The notes beneath the pieces were generated by a model, which saw only the letters and a program-made list of their open reading frames with translations, made no database searches and was not told the origin of the DNA. 64,000 nucleotides of DNA, taken from contig NZ_CP029190.1 of assembly GCF_008642295.1 (NCBI RefSeq), positions 2,266,001 to 2,330,000 on the forward strand, in the 5' to 3' direction. Both the position numbers and the translations under genes were made by a program. The DNA is from Streptomyces venezuelae (GTDB taxonomy: Bacteria; Actinomycetota; Actinomycetes; Streptomycetales; Streptomycetaceae). Below are positions 29,121 through 38,753 of this stretch, in pieces (position 1 is the first letter of the stretch; every line of letters starts with the position of its first letter).

Positions 29121-30128
29121 GTGGAGCGCAGGTCAATCGGGGCGTCGGCGCTGACGGTGGGCGCGATCGGACTCGGCTGCATGCCGATGAGCTGGGCGTA
29201 CGCGGCCTCGCGGCGGGACGGGGCGCGGTCGCTGGCCGCCGTGCACGCGGCGCTCGATCTGGGGGCGAACCTGCTCGACACGGCGGACATCTACGGGCCG
29301 TTCACCAATGAGCTGCTGCTCGGCCGGGTGCTGCGGGAGCGGCGGGCCGAGGCCTTCGTCTCCACCAAGGTGGGCCTGCGGGTGGGTGATCAGCATGTGG
29401 TGGCCAACGGCCGCCCTCCGTACATACGCCGGGCCTGCGACGCCTCCCTGCGGAGACTGCAGACCGATGTGATCGACCTGTACCAGCTGCACCGGGTGGA
29501 TCCGGAGGTTCCGGTGGAGGAGACCTGGGGGGCGATGGCGGAACTGGTGGCCGCGGGAAAGGTGCGGGCGCTGGGGTTCTGCGCGGTGGGGGCGGGTGCG
29601 GGGCCGGGGGCCGGGCGGCGCGGGGACCGGTCGTACGCCGTGACCATCGGGCAGTTGGAGCGGGCCCAGCAGGTGTTCCCGGTGAGCGCGGTGCAGGCGG
29701 AGCTGTCGGTGTGGTCGCCGGAGGCGGCCTGGCACCTGCTGCCGTGGTGTGCGGCGCGGGGGGTGGGGTTCCTGGCGGCGATGCCGCTGGGCAGCGGTTT
29801 CCTGACCGGGACGCTGACGCCGGGGCAGGGCTTCGAGGCCGATGACGCGCGGGCCCGGCACCCGCGGTTCACGGCGGAGGCGATGGCGGCGAACCAGGTG
29901 CTGGTGGCGGGCCTGCGGCGGGTGGCCGGGCGGCACGGTCCGCAGGTCACTGCGGCGCAGGTGGCGCTGGCCTGGGTGCTGGCGCAGGGGCCGCACGTGG
30001 TGCCGGTTCCGGGGGCCGATCGGGAGGCGTGGGCGGTGGAGAACGCGCGGGCCGCCGAGGTGCTGCTGACGGCGGCGGATCTGGCCGAGATCGCGACGCT
30101 GCCGGTGGCGGTGGGAGCCTGGGACTGA
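29121..30128 (+). CDS. Aldo/keto reductase
   Basis: 335 residues, NADPH-dependent TIM barrel. GTG 29121 follows GGGAGGGGG. The tetrad is visible: Asp and Tyr in LLDTADIYGPFTNELLLG (about 52-69), Lys in AFVSTKVGLRVG and His in DLYQLHRVDPEVPVEETWGAM. The most similar group is the AKR13-like/YghZ-type pyridoxal or general reductases. A Gly-rich insert GAGAGPGAGRRGDRSY interrupts the barrel near residue 158. Substrate unknown. Confidence 0.92.
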   Translation: MERRSIGASALTVGAIGLGCMPMSWAYAASRRDGARSLAAVHAALDLGANLLDTADIYGPFTNELLLGRVLRERRAEAFVSTKVGLRVGDQHVVANGRPPYIRRACDASLRRLQTDVIDLYQLHRVDPEVPVEETWGAMAELVAAGKVRALGFCAVGAGAGPGAGRRGDRSYAVTIGQLERAQQVFPVSAVQAELSVWSPEAAWHLLPWCAARGVGFLAAMPLGSGFLTGTLTPGQGFEADDARARHPRFTAEAMAANQVLVAGLRRVAGRHGPQVTAAQVALAWVLAQGPHVVPVPGADREAWAVENARAAEVLLTAADLAEIATLPVAVGAWD

Positions 30129-30155
30129 GGGCTGAGGGCTGAGGACTGAGGGCTC
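30125..30155. repeat. Tandem TGAGGGC-type repeat after the aldo/keto reductase stop
   Basis: Four imperfect copies of a 7-bp unit (TGAGGGC / TGAGGAC) start at the stop codon, giving several TGA triplets in a row. Possible slippage tract. Confidence 0.6.
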
Positions 30156-30290
30156 AGGTCTGGGGCCCTTCCCCGTTCCGGGGCCGCGCAAAGCCACTCG
30201 ATCGGGTGTACGAAGTCCGGAACTTCGGGAACGGCCGGGGCTGTTGAAGGGGTGACGGGCAGGATCGGCAGACCGGAAGGGAGCAGGGCC

Positions 30291-31514
30291 ATGCGAGAGG
30301 GAACTGCGCGGGGCGGATCTGTACGGGGCGGATCGGTGCGGGGCGGGATCCGGCGGGCGGCGGTGACGACGGCGGCCCTGGCGGGGTGCTCGGTCCTGCT
30401 GCTGGCCGGATGCTCGGCGGAGCCGGCCGGCGGCCCGGCGGGTCGGACCCCGCCGACGGGCACGACATCGGACGGGCCGCCCGCCTCCCCCACGGCGTCC
30501 GGACCGCCGGCGCCGCCCGCCAAGGGGGCGGTGACGGTGTCCGGCGAGGTGGCCAAGGGCCTGGAATCGCCCTGGGGGGTGGCCCCGCTGCCGGACGGCG
30601 ATCTGCTGGTGGCCTCCCGTGACCGGGGGACGATCAGCCGGGTGGAGGTGAAGACCGGGAAGTCGGCGGTGATCGGCGAGGTGCCCGGGGTGGCACCGGG
30701 CGGCGAGGGCGGGCTGCTGGGCCTGGCGCTGTCGCCCTCCTTCGCCTCGGACCGGATGGTCTATGCGTACTTCACCACCGAGTCCGACAACCGGATCGCC
30801 CGGCTTCGGTATGACGAGCAGAGACCGCCGGGCCAGCAACTGAGCGCGCCGGACACGGTGTTCCGGGGCATTCCGAAGGGGTTCGTGCACAACGGCGGGC
30901 GGATCGCGTTCGGCCCGGACAAGATGCTGTACGTGGGGACGGGCGAGACCGGTGACACCGGGCTCGCACAGGACAAGGCCTCGCTGGGCGGCAAGATCCT
31001 GCGGATGACCCCGGACGGGGAGCCGGTGCACGGCAATCCGGAGGCCGACTCGGTCGTCTACTCGTACGGGCACCGCAATGTGCAGGGTCTGGCCTGGGAC
31101 CGGGACCGGCGGCTGTGGGCGGCGGAGTTCGGGCAGGACACCTGGGACGAGCTCAACCTGATCGAGCCGGGCGGGAACTACGGCTGGCCGGAGGCGGAGG
31201 GGAAGGCGGGCAAGGCCGGGTTCAAGGACCCGGTGGCCCAGTGGAAGACCGACGAGGCCTCGCCGAGCGGGATCGCCTGGGCGGCCGGCTCGGTGTGGAT
31301 GGCCGGGCTGAAGGGCGAGCGGCTGTGGCGGATCCCGCTGGCGGGCGCGACCCCGGTGGCCGAGCCGGAGGCCTTCCTCACCGGCCGGTACGGTCGGCTG
31401 CGGACGGTGCTGGCCCTCGGTGGTGACCGGCTGCTGCTGGTCACCAGCGAGACGGACGGACGGGGCTCGCCGGAAGCGGGGGACGACCGGATCCTGACCC
31501 TGACAGTGCGGTAA
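30291..31514 (+). CDS. Lipoprotein glucose/sorbosone dehydrogenase-like (PQQ-type beta-propeller)
   Basis: About 407 residues. ATG 30291 follows GGGAG. A short Gly/Arg repeat (RGGSVRGG twice) precedes a hydrophobic core and lipobox LLAGCS (Cys near residue 41), so it is a surface lipoprotein. A Pro/Thr spacer leads to a six-blade propeller with the GSDH motifs: LESPWGVAPLPDGDLLVASR, EGGLLGLALSPSF, HNGGRIAFGPDKMLYVGTG, YSYGHRNVQGLAWD and WDELNLIEPGGNYGWP. These hold the His/Arg/Lys residues that bind PQQ in the family. Whether this organism makes PQQ is not known from this window. Confidence 0.93.
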   Translation: MREGTARGGSVRGGSVRGGIRRAAVTTAALAGCSVLLLAGCSAEPAGGPAGRTPPTGTTSDGPPASPTASGPPAPPAKGAVTVSGEVAKGLESPWGVAPLPDGDLLVASRDRGTISRVEVKTGKSAVIGEVPGVAPGGEGGLLGLALSPSFASDRMVYAYFTTESDNRIARLRYDEQRPPGQQLSAPDTVFRGIPKGFVHNGGRIAFGPDKMLYVGTGETGDTGLAQDKASLGGKILRMTPDGEPVHGNPEADSVVYSYGHRNVQGLAWDRDRRLWAAEFGQDTWDELNLIEPGGNYGWPEAEGKAGKAGFKDPVAQWKTDEASPSGIAWAAGSVWMAGLKGERLWRIPLAGATPVAEPEAFLTGRYGRLRTVLALGGDRLLLVTSETDGRGSPEAGDDRILTLTVR

Positions 31515-31560
31515 CCGACTGGGCGAGGCCCTCGCAGGGGGCGGAAGGCACGGTGGGCAC

Positions 31561-31776
31561 GTGTTCAACATGATCGAGGAGCTGTTCAACCCGGGACGCA
31601 AGCACACCGACGACGAGCGCAAGCGGCTGGAGCTGTCCCGGGTCGACGTGGGCGACGGGGATCCGGGGCGGGGTCCGATAGACCTCGACTCCGGGCAGGT
31701 CCTCATACGGGTCGAGGACCCGCCCGGTGATCAGCCCGGCGGTGAGGCCGGCGGTCAGGCGCGCGCCGACTGCTGA
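31561..31776 (+). CDS. Small DUF6191-like protein
   Basis: 71 residues from GTG 31561 (ATG 31570 also possible). The sequence FNMIEELFNPGRKHTDDERKRLEL is typical of this small Streptomyces family, followed by an acidic, Gly/Pro-rich tail. No signal or membrane segment. Its last 22 bp overlap the convergent LuxR gene. Function unknown. Confidence 0.75.
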   Translation: MFNMIEELFNPGRKHTDDERKRLELSRVDVGDGDPGRGPIDLDSGQVLIRVEDPPGDQPGGEAGGQARADC

Positions 31777-34700
31777 CCGGCGCCCGGGGCGAACAGGCGG
31801 AGGCGGTGGGCGAGGGCGGCGGCTTCGCCGCGGCCCGCGACACCCAGCTTGGCCAGGATGTTGGACACGTGGACGCTGGCGGTCTTCGGTGAGATGAAGA
31901 GCTCCTCGGCGACCTGACGGTTGGTCTGCCCGGCGGCGACCAGGCGCAGGACGTCCCGCTCGCGGCTGGTCAGCCCCAGGGCCTCCACCGGATCGGTGTC
32001 GGCTGCGGGTGCGGCCGGCGCCTCGTGGGCGGTGAGCGGGAGCCGGGCGCGCTGCGCGAGCAGGGCGAGGTCCTCGCGGAGCCGACGGGCGCCGAGGCGC
32101 TCGGCGTCGGCGGAGGCGGCGCGAAGCAGGCCGACGGCCCGCTCCCGGTCGCCGCCGGCCGTGAGCAGTGCCTCGCCGAGCCGGTGGCGGGCCCGGGCCA
32201 GCAGGTACGGGCGCTCCAGCACGCGGACCTGTTCCTCGACCGCGGACCAGTCGGCCACGGAGTCCCGGCCCTCGGCGCGCAGGAGTTCGGCGCGGACGTA
32301 CTCGGCGTGCGCCGCCCACACCGGGACCGGGGTGGCCAGCGTGCGGGCGGCGTCGCGGATCAGCCGGACGGCGGCGTCCCGGCCGGCGTCCGCGGACGGC
32401 AGGCCCCGGGCGTCCGCTTCTGCGGTGGCCGCCGCCAGCAGCAGCGGCCAGGCGTAGCGGTGGTGGCCGAGCGGGAAGCCGTGGCCGACCGCCTCGGCGC
32501 ACTCGGCGCGGGCGTCGGCGAGCCGGCCCTCCCCCGCGGCCACGCCCACCGTCAGCCGGTAGAGCGGGATGCGGTGCTGGGGCTGGCTGTCGTGGGTGCC
32601 GAAGTGCTGGTGGGCGGCGGCGAGCCGGGTGGCGGCCTCGGTCAGCTCGCCGCGGGCCAGGGCGATGTAGGCCAGCCGGGCGGAGGCCGACCCGCGGGGG
32701 GCCGCGCTCTGCGCGACGCTCAGGGTGCGCCGGGCGGTCTCGGCGGCTTCGTCCCAGCGGCCGAGGCTGTACAGGCTTTCGGCCATGTTCCCGCGCAGCC
32801 ATGCCTCGGTGTCCAGCAGCCGGGCCTTGGCGACGAGTTCCACCCCTTGTTCCGCCCGTTCCACCGCTTCCCGGGACCGGCCCCTGCTTTCCAGTTGAGA
32901 GGTGAGGTTGATATGTGCACGTCCGGCAATCATGGGCAGGCCGAGCGAGATGGCCCGGTCGGCGACCGAGCCCAGCTCGGCCAGCCCCTGCTCGGGTTCG
33001 CCGGCGTCGGTGCGCAGGCAGCCGACGGTGATCCGGGCATTGAGTTCGACGTCCTCGGCGCCGACCATCCGCGCGTACTCGGCGGCGCGCTCCGCCGCCG
33101 CGAGGTTGTCGGGGCCGGGGTTGTGGAGCATGCCCCAGCCGGCGGCCTTGACCAGGACTTCGGCGTGCACCTGGGACGGGGGCAGCCCCCGGACGAGGTC
33201 CTGGGCGATCCCCAGTTCCTTCCAGCCGTCGCCGCGGGCCAGGCTGGCGACGAGTCCGGAGCGTTCGGTCCAGAACCAGGCGGCGCGCAGCAGGTCCTGG
33301 TCGGCGGCGGCGTCCTCCAGCATCCGGAGCGCAATCTTGGTGATCTTCAGGGCGCGTTCGCGTTCGCCGCCGAACCGGGCCGCGACGGTGGCCTCGGCCA
33401 GCAGGTCGAGCCGTTGCAGTGGTGTGGTCGCCGGATCGCAGCCGCACGGCGGGTACACCTCGGTGTAGTCCGCCGGGCGCAACGCCTCGCGGACCTCCTC
33501 CGGGGTGCTGTCCCACAGGTCCATGGCGCGTTCCAGCAGGCGCAGCTGCTCGGAGTAGGCGTGCCGGCGGCGGGCGGCCACCGAGCCCTCCAGCGCTGCG
33601 GGCAGCGCCTTGGCCGGGTCGTTGGCGTAGTACCAGTAGCTGGCCAGCCGGATGATCCGCTCCTCGGCGCGGACCAGGGTGTCGTCGGCTTCGAGGGCCT
33701 CGGCATAGCGGCGGTTGACGCGGGCGCGTTCGCCGGGCAGCAGGTCGTCGCTGACCGCTTCGCGGACCAGGGAGTGCCGGAAGCGGTAGCCGTCGCCGTC
33801 GGGGGTGGCGAGCAGGATGTTGGCGCCGACGGCGGCCCGCAGGGCCTCGAAGAGTTCGTCCTCGGTCAGCCCGGCAACGGCCCGCAGCAGCGGGTATTCG
33901 ATGGTGGAGCCGCCTTCGGCGACGATCCGGGCGACCCGCTGCGCGGCCTCGGGGAGCACCTCGACGCGGACCAGCAGCAGGTCGCGGAGGTTTGCGGTGA
34001 GGCCGCTGCGGCAGCCGCTCTCCATGGAGGCGATGAGTTCCTCGACGAAGAAGGCGTTGCCGTCGGAGCGGTCGAAGACGGTGTCGACGAGGGACTCGTC
34101 GGGCTGGGAGGCGAGGATCCCGGCGAGCTGGCGGCGGACTTCGCCCCGGTTGAAGCGGGACAGCTCGACCCGCTGGACGGTGCGCAGCCGGTCGAGTTCG
34201 GCGAGCAGCGGGCGCAGCGGGTGGCGGCGGTGGATGTCGTCGGCGCGGTAGGTGGCGAGAACGACCAGGCGTCCGCTGATGAGGGTGCGGTAGAGGTAGG
34301 CGAGCAGGTGCCGGGTGGAGGTGTCGGCCCAGTGCAGGTCTTCCAGGACCAGGACCACGGTGCGGTCGGCGGCGAGGCGTTCCAGCAGCCGGGCCGTCAG
34401 CTCGAAGAGGCGGTGGGTGCTTTCCTCGTCGTGCGGGCCGCGGGGGGTGTCGCCGAGTTCCGGGAGGATCCGGGCCAGCTCGTCCTCCTGGCCGGCGGCT
34501 GCGGCGGCGAACTCCTCGGGGAGGCGGCGGCGCAGGGTGCGCAGGGCTGTGGAAAAGGGGGCGAAGGGAAGTCCCTCCGCCCCGATCTCCACACAGCCTC
34601 CGATGGCCACGACGGCGGCCTGCCGGGTCGCGTCGCCCAGGAACTCCTCGGTGAGCCGGGTCTTCCCGACCCCGGCCTCACCGGCGATGAGGAGGGCCTG

Positions 34701-34847
34701 CGGCTCTCCGCCGGCGGCTCGGGCGAATGCATCGGTGAGTACGGCCAGTTCGTCGGCGCGGCCGACGAACACCGGGCTGACAGATCTGGTCTCCACGCCG
34801 CCGAGCATGTCACAGACCTGCTGCCCGACGGCACTCGATATCAACAT
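31755..34847 (-). CDS. LAL-type (large ATP-binding) LuxR-family regulator
   Basis: 1030 residues. Walker A GEAGVGKT (56-63) and Walker B VVLVLEDLHWAD (about 170) lie in an AAA_16/NB-ARC-like ATPase. A long helical TPR-like middle follows (about 390-930), then a C-terminal LuxR HTH (LTSRERDVLRLVAAGQTNRQVAEELFISPKTASVHVSNILAKLGV, about 960-1005). Members act as ATP-dependent, signal-triggered activators similar to MalT. Target unknown; no biosynthetic cluster is adjacent. ATG 34808, with a weak GCAGG, is an alternative start; 34847 has no ribosome-binding site. Confidence 0.92.
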   Translation of the reverse strand: MLISSAVGQQVCDMLGGVETRSVSPVFVGRADELAVLTDAFARAAGGEPQALLIAGEAGVGKTRLTEEFLGDATRQAAVVAIGGCVEIGAEGLPFAPFSTALRTLRRRLPEEFAAAAAGQEDELARILPELGDTPRGPHDEESTHRLFELTARLLERLAADRTVVLVLEDLHWADTSTRHLLAYLYRTLISGRLVVLATYRADDIHRRHPLRPLLAELDRLRTVQRVELSRFNRGEVRRQLAGILASQPDESLVDTVFDRSDGNAFFVEELIASMESGCRSGLTANLRDLLLVRVEVLPEAAQRVARIVAEGGSTIEYPLLRAVAGLTEDELFEALRAAVGANILLATPDGDGYRFRHSLVREAVSDDLLPGERARVNRRYAEALEADDTLVRAEERIIRLASYWYYANDPAKALPAALEGSVAARRRHAYSEQLRLLERAMDLWDSTPEEVREALRPADYTEVYPPCGCDPATTPLQRLDLLAEATVAARFGGERERALKITKIALRMLEDAAADQDLLRAAWFWTERSGLVASLARGDGWKELGIAQDLVRGLPPSQVHAEVLVKAAGWGMLHNPGPDNLAAAERAAEYARMVGAEDVELNARITVGCLRTDAGEPEQGLAELGSVADRAISLGLPMIAGRAHINLTSQLESRGRSREAVERAEQGVELVAKARLLDTEAWLRGNMAESLYSLGRWDEAAETARRTLSVAQSAAPRGSASARLAYIALARGELTEAATRLAAAHQHFGTHDSQPQHRIPLYRLTVGVAAGEGRLADARAECAEAVGHGFPLGHHRYAWPLLLAAATAEADARGLPSADAGRDAAVRLIRDAARTLATPVPVWAAHAEYVRAELLRAEGRDSVADWSAVEEQVRVLERPYLLARARHRLGEALLTAGGDRERAVGLLRAASADAERLGARRLREDLALLAQRARLPLTAHEAPAAPAADTDPVEALGLTSRERDVLRLVAAGQTNRQVAEELFISPKTASVHVSNILAKLGVAGRGEAAALAHRLRLFAPGAGQQSARA

Positions 34848-34862
34848 GGGTCGCGGCGCGGG

Positions 34863-35030
34863 CTACGCGACGGTGGTGAAGCGGTTGCGGTCGTCCCGCG
34901 CGGCCGGTGCGGGTTCCTGGCCCCGCGCCGCGCCGCGGCGCGCCCGCTTGGCCTGCTGGGCCTGGCGGTAGGCATCGGCCTGGCGGATCAGGTCGGCGCG
35001 GCGGGTGGCGGCGATCTCGTACGCGAACAT
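34863..35030 (-). CDS. Small basic helical protein (55 aa), function unknown
   Basis: ATG 35030 has GGGGAG about 8 nt upstream. The product begins FAYEIAATRRADLIRQADAYRQAQQAKRARR, a continuous amphipathic basic helix, and ends in a polar tail. It lies 15 bp upstream of the LAL regulator on the same strand and may be co-transcribed. Similar small proteins are common in Streptomyces but have no known role, as far as I recall. Confidence 0.7.
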   Translation of the reverse strand: MFAYEIAATRRADLIRQADAYRQAQQAKRARRGAARGQEPAPAARDDRNRFTTVA

Positions 35031-35138
35031 CTCGTTCTCTCCCCGGTTGGTTCCTCTTGCACCTCGTTCGGTGTGATTCAAGATTCGCGTCCCAGGGGGT
35101 GCCGGCACATCGGGAGCATGCCGCATCTGTACGGGGCA

Positions 35139-35189
35139 GGGGGCCTTAGACCCGGGCCTCAGCCCGCCGTACCCCGGCCTAAGGCCCCC
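35139..35189 (-). terminator. Hairpin between the membrane protein and small protein genes
   Basis: GGGGGCCTTAG (35139-35149) and its exact complement (35179-35189) around a 29-nt GC-rich loop that can fold further. It lies 8 bp past the stop of the gene ending at 35197. Confidence 0.65.
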
Positions 35190-35196
35190 CTAGGAC

Positions 35197-35751
35197 TTAG
35201 CCGGCGGCCTTCGGGAGGGGGGTGAGGACGTCGAAGTACATGAGTCCGAAGAGCAGGACGCCGAGGGCTCCGAGGGCGAAGGCCGCCCAGGAGACGGCCC
35301 TGACCCAGGTGGGGTTGAAGCGGCCGGGGGCGCCGAAGGCGGGGCCGGCCAGGACGAGCATGCCGAGGATCAGGGCGAGGGCGGAAAAGCAGCCGTTGAC
35401 CAGGGCGGTGAGGTGCCAGGCATCGCCGTACAGGGCGTTGATCTTGGCCTCGGTGCTCGGGGCGTTGACGGACTCGATCTGGCCGATCAGGGTCTGGCGC
35501 TCGGCGAGTACCCGGGAGACCCAGCTGCCGGTGAGGGCGATGACGGAGAGCCCGGCACCGGCCAGGGCGGCGGCTGCGGCACCGACTCCGGTCGGGCGCT
35601 CCTCGGACTCCTCGGGCTCCTTGAGCTCCTCCAGCTCCTCGTCCGGCTCCTGGTCCAGCGCGTCGGTCTGCGCGGGCTCAGCAGCCTCGGCCGACTCGGC
35701 CGATTCGGCGGGCTCGGCGGGCTTGGGGGTCGTGGGGGTTGTGGTGTCCAT
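35197..35751 (-). CDS. Membrane protein with acidic N-terminal region
   Basis: 184 residues from ATG 35751. The first 55 are Glu/Ala/Pro-rich repeats (AESAESAEAAEPAQ, DEELEELKEPEESEE), followed by about four membrane helices (VGAAAAALAGAGLSVIALTG, LTALVNGCFSALALILGMLVLAG, AVSWAAFALGALGVLLFGLMY). No recognised family. No clear ribosome-binding site, so it may be leaderless. Acts in the cell membrane; function unknown. Confidence 0.78.
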   Translation of the reverse strand: MDTTTPTTPKPAEPAESAESAEAAEPAQTDALDQEPDEELEELKEPEESEERPTGVGAAAAALAGAGLSVIALTGSWVSRVLAERQTLIGQIESVNAPSTEAKINALYGDAWHLTALVNGCFSALALILGMLVLAGPAFGAPGRFNPTWVRAVSWAAFALGALGVLLFGLMYFDVLTPLPKAAG

Positions 35752-35793
35752 GCGGGGCACCGTAGGCGCCCCGCATGAGAGCTTCCTGAGAGA

Positions 35794-36339
35794 TCAGGCC
35801 TTGGGCCACTCGTGGGCGAGGACCGACCAGATCTCGGTGGACTGGCGGACCCCGCGGTGGCGGAAGTTCTCGCGCAGCACGCCTTCCCGGGTGAAGCCCA
35901 GCCGCTCGGCGACCGCGATGCTCTTGGCGTTGGCGGAGGAGACGTGCCATTCCACCCGGTGCATGCCGCGAGTGTGGAAGGCCCAGTCGATCAGGACCCG
36001 GCAGGCGGTGGTGATCAGGCCGCGGCCGGCCGCGGCGGGCTCCAGCCAGCAGCCGACCTCGCACACGCCCTGCTCGGCGTCGAAGGCGGGGAAGAGGACC
36101 CCGCCGCGCAGGATGCCGTCGACCCGGATGCCGTAGAGGCGGGCGCCGTCGGCGGCGGCCTTCGCGGCGTTGGTGCCGAGCAGGGTGCGGGCCGATTCGA
36201 GGTCGGTGGCCCGGTCCGGGAAGGGCACGTGGACGCCGATGAACTCACGACCGCGGTCGATGTGCGCCAGGAACTCCTCGGCGTGCCAGACCTCGAGCGG
36301 GAAGAGCTGGGCGTCGTCGGCCAGGTCTATGGAGAACAT
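35794..36339 (-). CDS. GNAT acetyltransferase (RimJ/RimL-like)
   Basis: 181 residues from ATG 36339, preceded by AAGGAG. The acetyl-CoA site is EVGCWLEPAAAGRGLITTACRVLIDWAF (about 92-119). HRVEWHVSSANAKSIAVAERLGFTREGVLREN is the RimL-type C-terminal signature. Likely acetylates protein N-termini or a small amine; the substrate is unknown. Confidence 0.92.
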   Translation of the reverse strand: MFSIDLADDAQLFPLEVWHAEEFLAHIDRGREFIGVHVPFPDRATDLESARTLLGTNAAKAAADGARLYGIRVDGILRGGVLFPAFDAEQGVCEVGCWLEPAAAGRGLITTACRVLIDWAFHTRGMHRVEWHVSSANAKSIAVAERLGFTREGVLRENFRHRGVRQSTEIWSVLAHEWPKA

Positions 36340-36373
36340 GCGGGCTCCTTGCGGCGCGTGGGCCGTTGGACGG

Positions 36374-38599
36374 TCAGTTGGAGGCGGCTTCCACGGGGTC
36401 CCCGGTGGGCCGCTGCGCAGGCAGTTTCGCATGCGCCGGGTCCTCGGGCGGCTCAATACTGATCTTGGGCAGCCGGCGGTCGAGCCAGCCGGGCAGCCAC
36501 CAGTTCGCGCCGCCCAGCAGGTGCATCAGGGCGGGGACGAGGAGGGTGCGCAGGACAAAGGCGTCCAGGGCGACGGCCACGGCGAGGGCGATGCCGAACA
36601 TGGCGATCAGCCGGTCCCCGCTGAGGACGAAGGCGAGGAAGACGGAGATCATGATGACCGCCGCCGAGTTGATCACCCGGCTGGTCTCGGCCAGGCCGAC
36701 CCGGACGGCACGCCGGTTGTCACCGGTCTCCAGCCATTCCTCGTACATCCGGCTGACCAGGAAGACCTGGTAGTCCATGGACAGTCCGAAGAGCACCGAA
36801 ACCATGATCACGGGCAGGAAGGGCTCGATCGGTCCGGCGCTGCCCAGACCCATCGGCTCGCTGCCCCAGCCCCACTGGAAGACCGCCACGACCACCCCGA
36901 AGGAGGAGGCGACGGCGGCGATGTTCATCAGGGCCGCTTTGACCGGGATCCCGAGGGACCGGAAGGCGAGCAGCAGCAGGACGCAGCCCAGGGCGATCAC
37001 CACACCGACGAAGAGCGGCAGTTTGCCGATGATCACCTCGGCGAAGTCGTCATAGCCGGCGGTCACCCCGCCGACGTACACCTCCATGGTGGTGCCCGCT
37101 TCGGCGCGCGGGACGACGTCCTGGCGGAGCCGGTCGACCAGCTCGCTGGTGTCCCGGGACTGCGGGGCGGAGTCCGGTACCACGGTCAGGACGGCGGTGT
37201 CCCCGCTGCTGTTGACGACGGCGGGCCCGACGGAGGCGACCCCCTCGGTGTCCCGCAGGGCCGCACCGAGCCGGTCCAGGGCGACCCGGTCGCCCGCGTC
37301 GTCCAGCCGGGCGACCAGCGCGAGCGGGCCGTTGGTGCCGGGGCCGAAGCCGTCGGCGAGCAGGTCGTAGGCCTGGCGGGTGGTGGCGGTGGCCGGGTTG
37401 TTGCCCTGGTCGGAGGTGCCAAGGTGGAGGGAGAGGGCGGGCAGGGCCAGTACGGCCATGACGAGGGTGGCGACCAGACCGAGCAGTTTGGGGTGCCGTT
37501 CCACGAAGGCGGACCAGCGGACGGCGAAGCCGCTCGGCCCTTCGGGCTGCGGGCCGTGCTCGGCGAGCCTGCGGCGTTCGCGGCGGGACAGGGCCCGCAT
37601 GCCGATGTACGAGAGGAGGGCCGGGAGCAGCGTCACCGAGGCGGCGACGGTGAGGACCACCGTGAGCGAGGCGGCCAGCGCGACGCCGTTGAGGAAGTCC
37701 AGCCGGAGCACCAGCATGCCGAGCAGGGCGATGCAGACGGTGGCCCCGGCGAAGACCACGGCCCGGCCGGTGGTGGCCACCGCGGTCCGGGCGGCCTCCT
37801 CGACCGGGAGGCCGCGCTGGAGGCCCTTGCGGTGCCGGGTGACGATGAAGAGGGCGTAGTCGATGCCGACGCCGAGGCCGACCAGGGTGCCGAGCATGGG
37901 GGCGAAGTCGGCGACGGGCATGGCGTGGCCGAGCAGGCTGATGCCGGAGTAGGCGGTGCCGACGCTGACCAGGGCGGTCGCGATGGGGAGCAGGCTGGCG
38001 GCGAGCGAGCCGAAGGCGAGGAAGAGGACCAGGGCGGCGACGGCCACGCCGATGGCCTCGGCGAAGTGGGCGGCGGGCGCCTCGGTGAGTCCGATGGCCC
38101 GGCCGCCGAGCTCGACCCGGAGGCCGTCGGCCTCCGTCTGCGCGTTCTTGGCGGCCTTGACGACCGCCTCGGCCTGGGCCCTGGGGACCGCGTCGGCCGG
38201 CCGGTCGAAGCTGACCACGGCGTAGGCGGTGCGCCCGTCGGCGCTGATCCGGCTCGCGCCCTCGGGGCCGGGGCCGTAGGGGCCGGCGACCGAGCCGACG
38301 CCCGGGAGTCCGGCGATGGTGTCGAGGGCGGCGGTCATCCGCTGCTCGACGTCGGGGGCGCGGACGGTCCGGTCCGGCGGGGTGCGCCAGACCACGGTGT
38401 CGGTGTCGCCGCCCTGGCCGTGGAAGCCGTCGCGGAGCAGGTCGGCGGCCTTGCCGGATTCGGTGCCGGGGATCTCGTAGTCGTTGGAGTACGCGCTGCC
38501 GGCGGTGCCGGCGGCCAGCGCGGTGCCGCCGAGGGCGATCAGCCAGAGCAGGACGACGACGAGGCGGTGCCGCAGGCACCACCGTGCGATTGCTGCCAA
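36374..38599 (-). CDS. MMPL-family RND transporter
   Basis: About 741 residues. TTG 38599 is chosen because AGGGAG lies about 9 nt upstream, and the protein then begins with the usual short tail and TM1 (RWCLRHRLVVVLLWLIALGG). Two halves each hold a large outside loop and a TM bundle: GVGIDYALFIVTRHRKG in the first and FGLSMDYQVFLVSRMYEEW in the second carry the conserved Asp-Tyr proton-relay motifs. The family exports lipids or hydrophobic compounds in actinobacteria. No regulator is adjacent. Confidence 0.92.
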   Translation of the reverse strand: MAAIARWCLRHRLVVVLLWLIALGGTALAAGTAGSAYSNDYEIPGTESGKAADLLRDGFHGQGGDTDTVVWRTPPDRTVRAPDVEQRMTAALDTIAGLPGVGSVAGPYGPGPEGASRISADGRTAYAVVSFDRPADAVPRAQAEAVVKAAKNAQTEADGLRVELGGRAIGLTEAPAAHFAEAIGVAVAALVLFLAFGSLAASLLPIATALVSVGTAYSGISLLGHAMPVADFAPMLGTLVGLGVGIDYALFIVTRHRKGLQRGLPVEEAARTAVATTGRAVVFAGATVCIALLGMLVLRLDFLNGVALAASLTVVLTVAASVTLLPALLSYIGMRALSRRERRRLAEHGPQPEGPSGFAVRWSAFVERHPKLLGLVATLVMAVLALPALSLHLGTSDQGNNPATATTRQAYDLLADGFGPGTNGPLALVARLDDAGDRVALDRLGAALRDTEGVASVGPAVVNSSGDTAVLTVVPDSAPQSRDTSELVDRLRQDVVPRAEAGTTMEVYVGGVTAGYDDFAEVIIGKLPLFVGVVIALGCVLLLLAFRSLGIPVKAALMNIAAVASSFGVVVAVFQWGWGSEPMGLGSAGPIEPFLPVIMVSVLFGLSMDYQVFLVSRMYEEWLETGDNRRAVRVGLAETSRVINSAAVIMISVFLAFVLSGDRLIAMFGIALAVAVALDAFVLRTLLVPALMHLLGGANWWLPGWLDRRLPKISIEPPEDPAHAKLPAQRPTGDPVEAASN

Positions 38600-38753
38600 C
38601 GGATCGTGCTCCCTGGTGGTGGCTCGGATCTTCACCGGGATCGGCCCGACGCAGAACGCAAACGGTGACCTGTGACCCCGGGGGTCGCCCTGGGTGGTCT
38701 CCACCGACACGATCGCAGCGAATGATGATCGTTGGTCCGGTTCGTGTGCATCG

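Noticed and set aside
29121..31514. Dehydrogenase, aldo/keto reductase and PQQ-type lipoprotein as one sugar-oxidation cluster
   Set aside because: Orientations differ and the gap after the reductase contains repeats; nothing ties them to one pathway.
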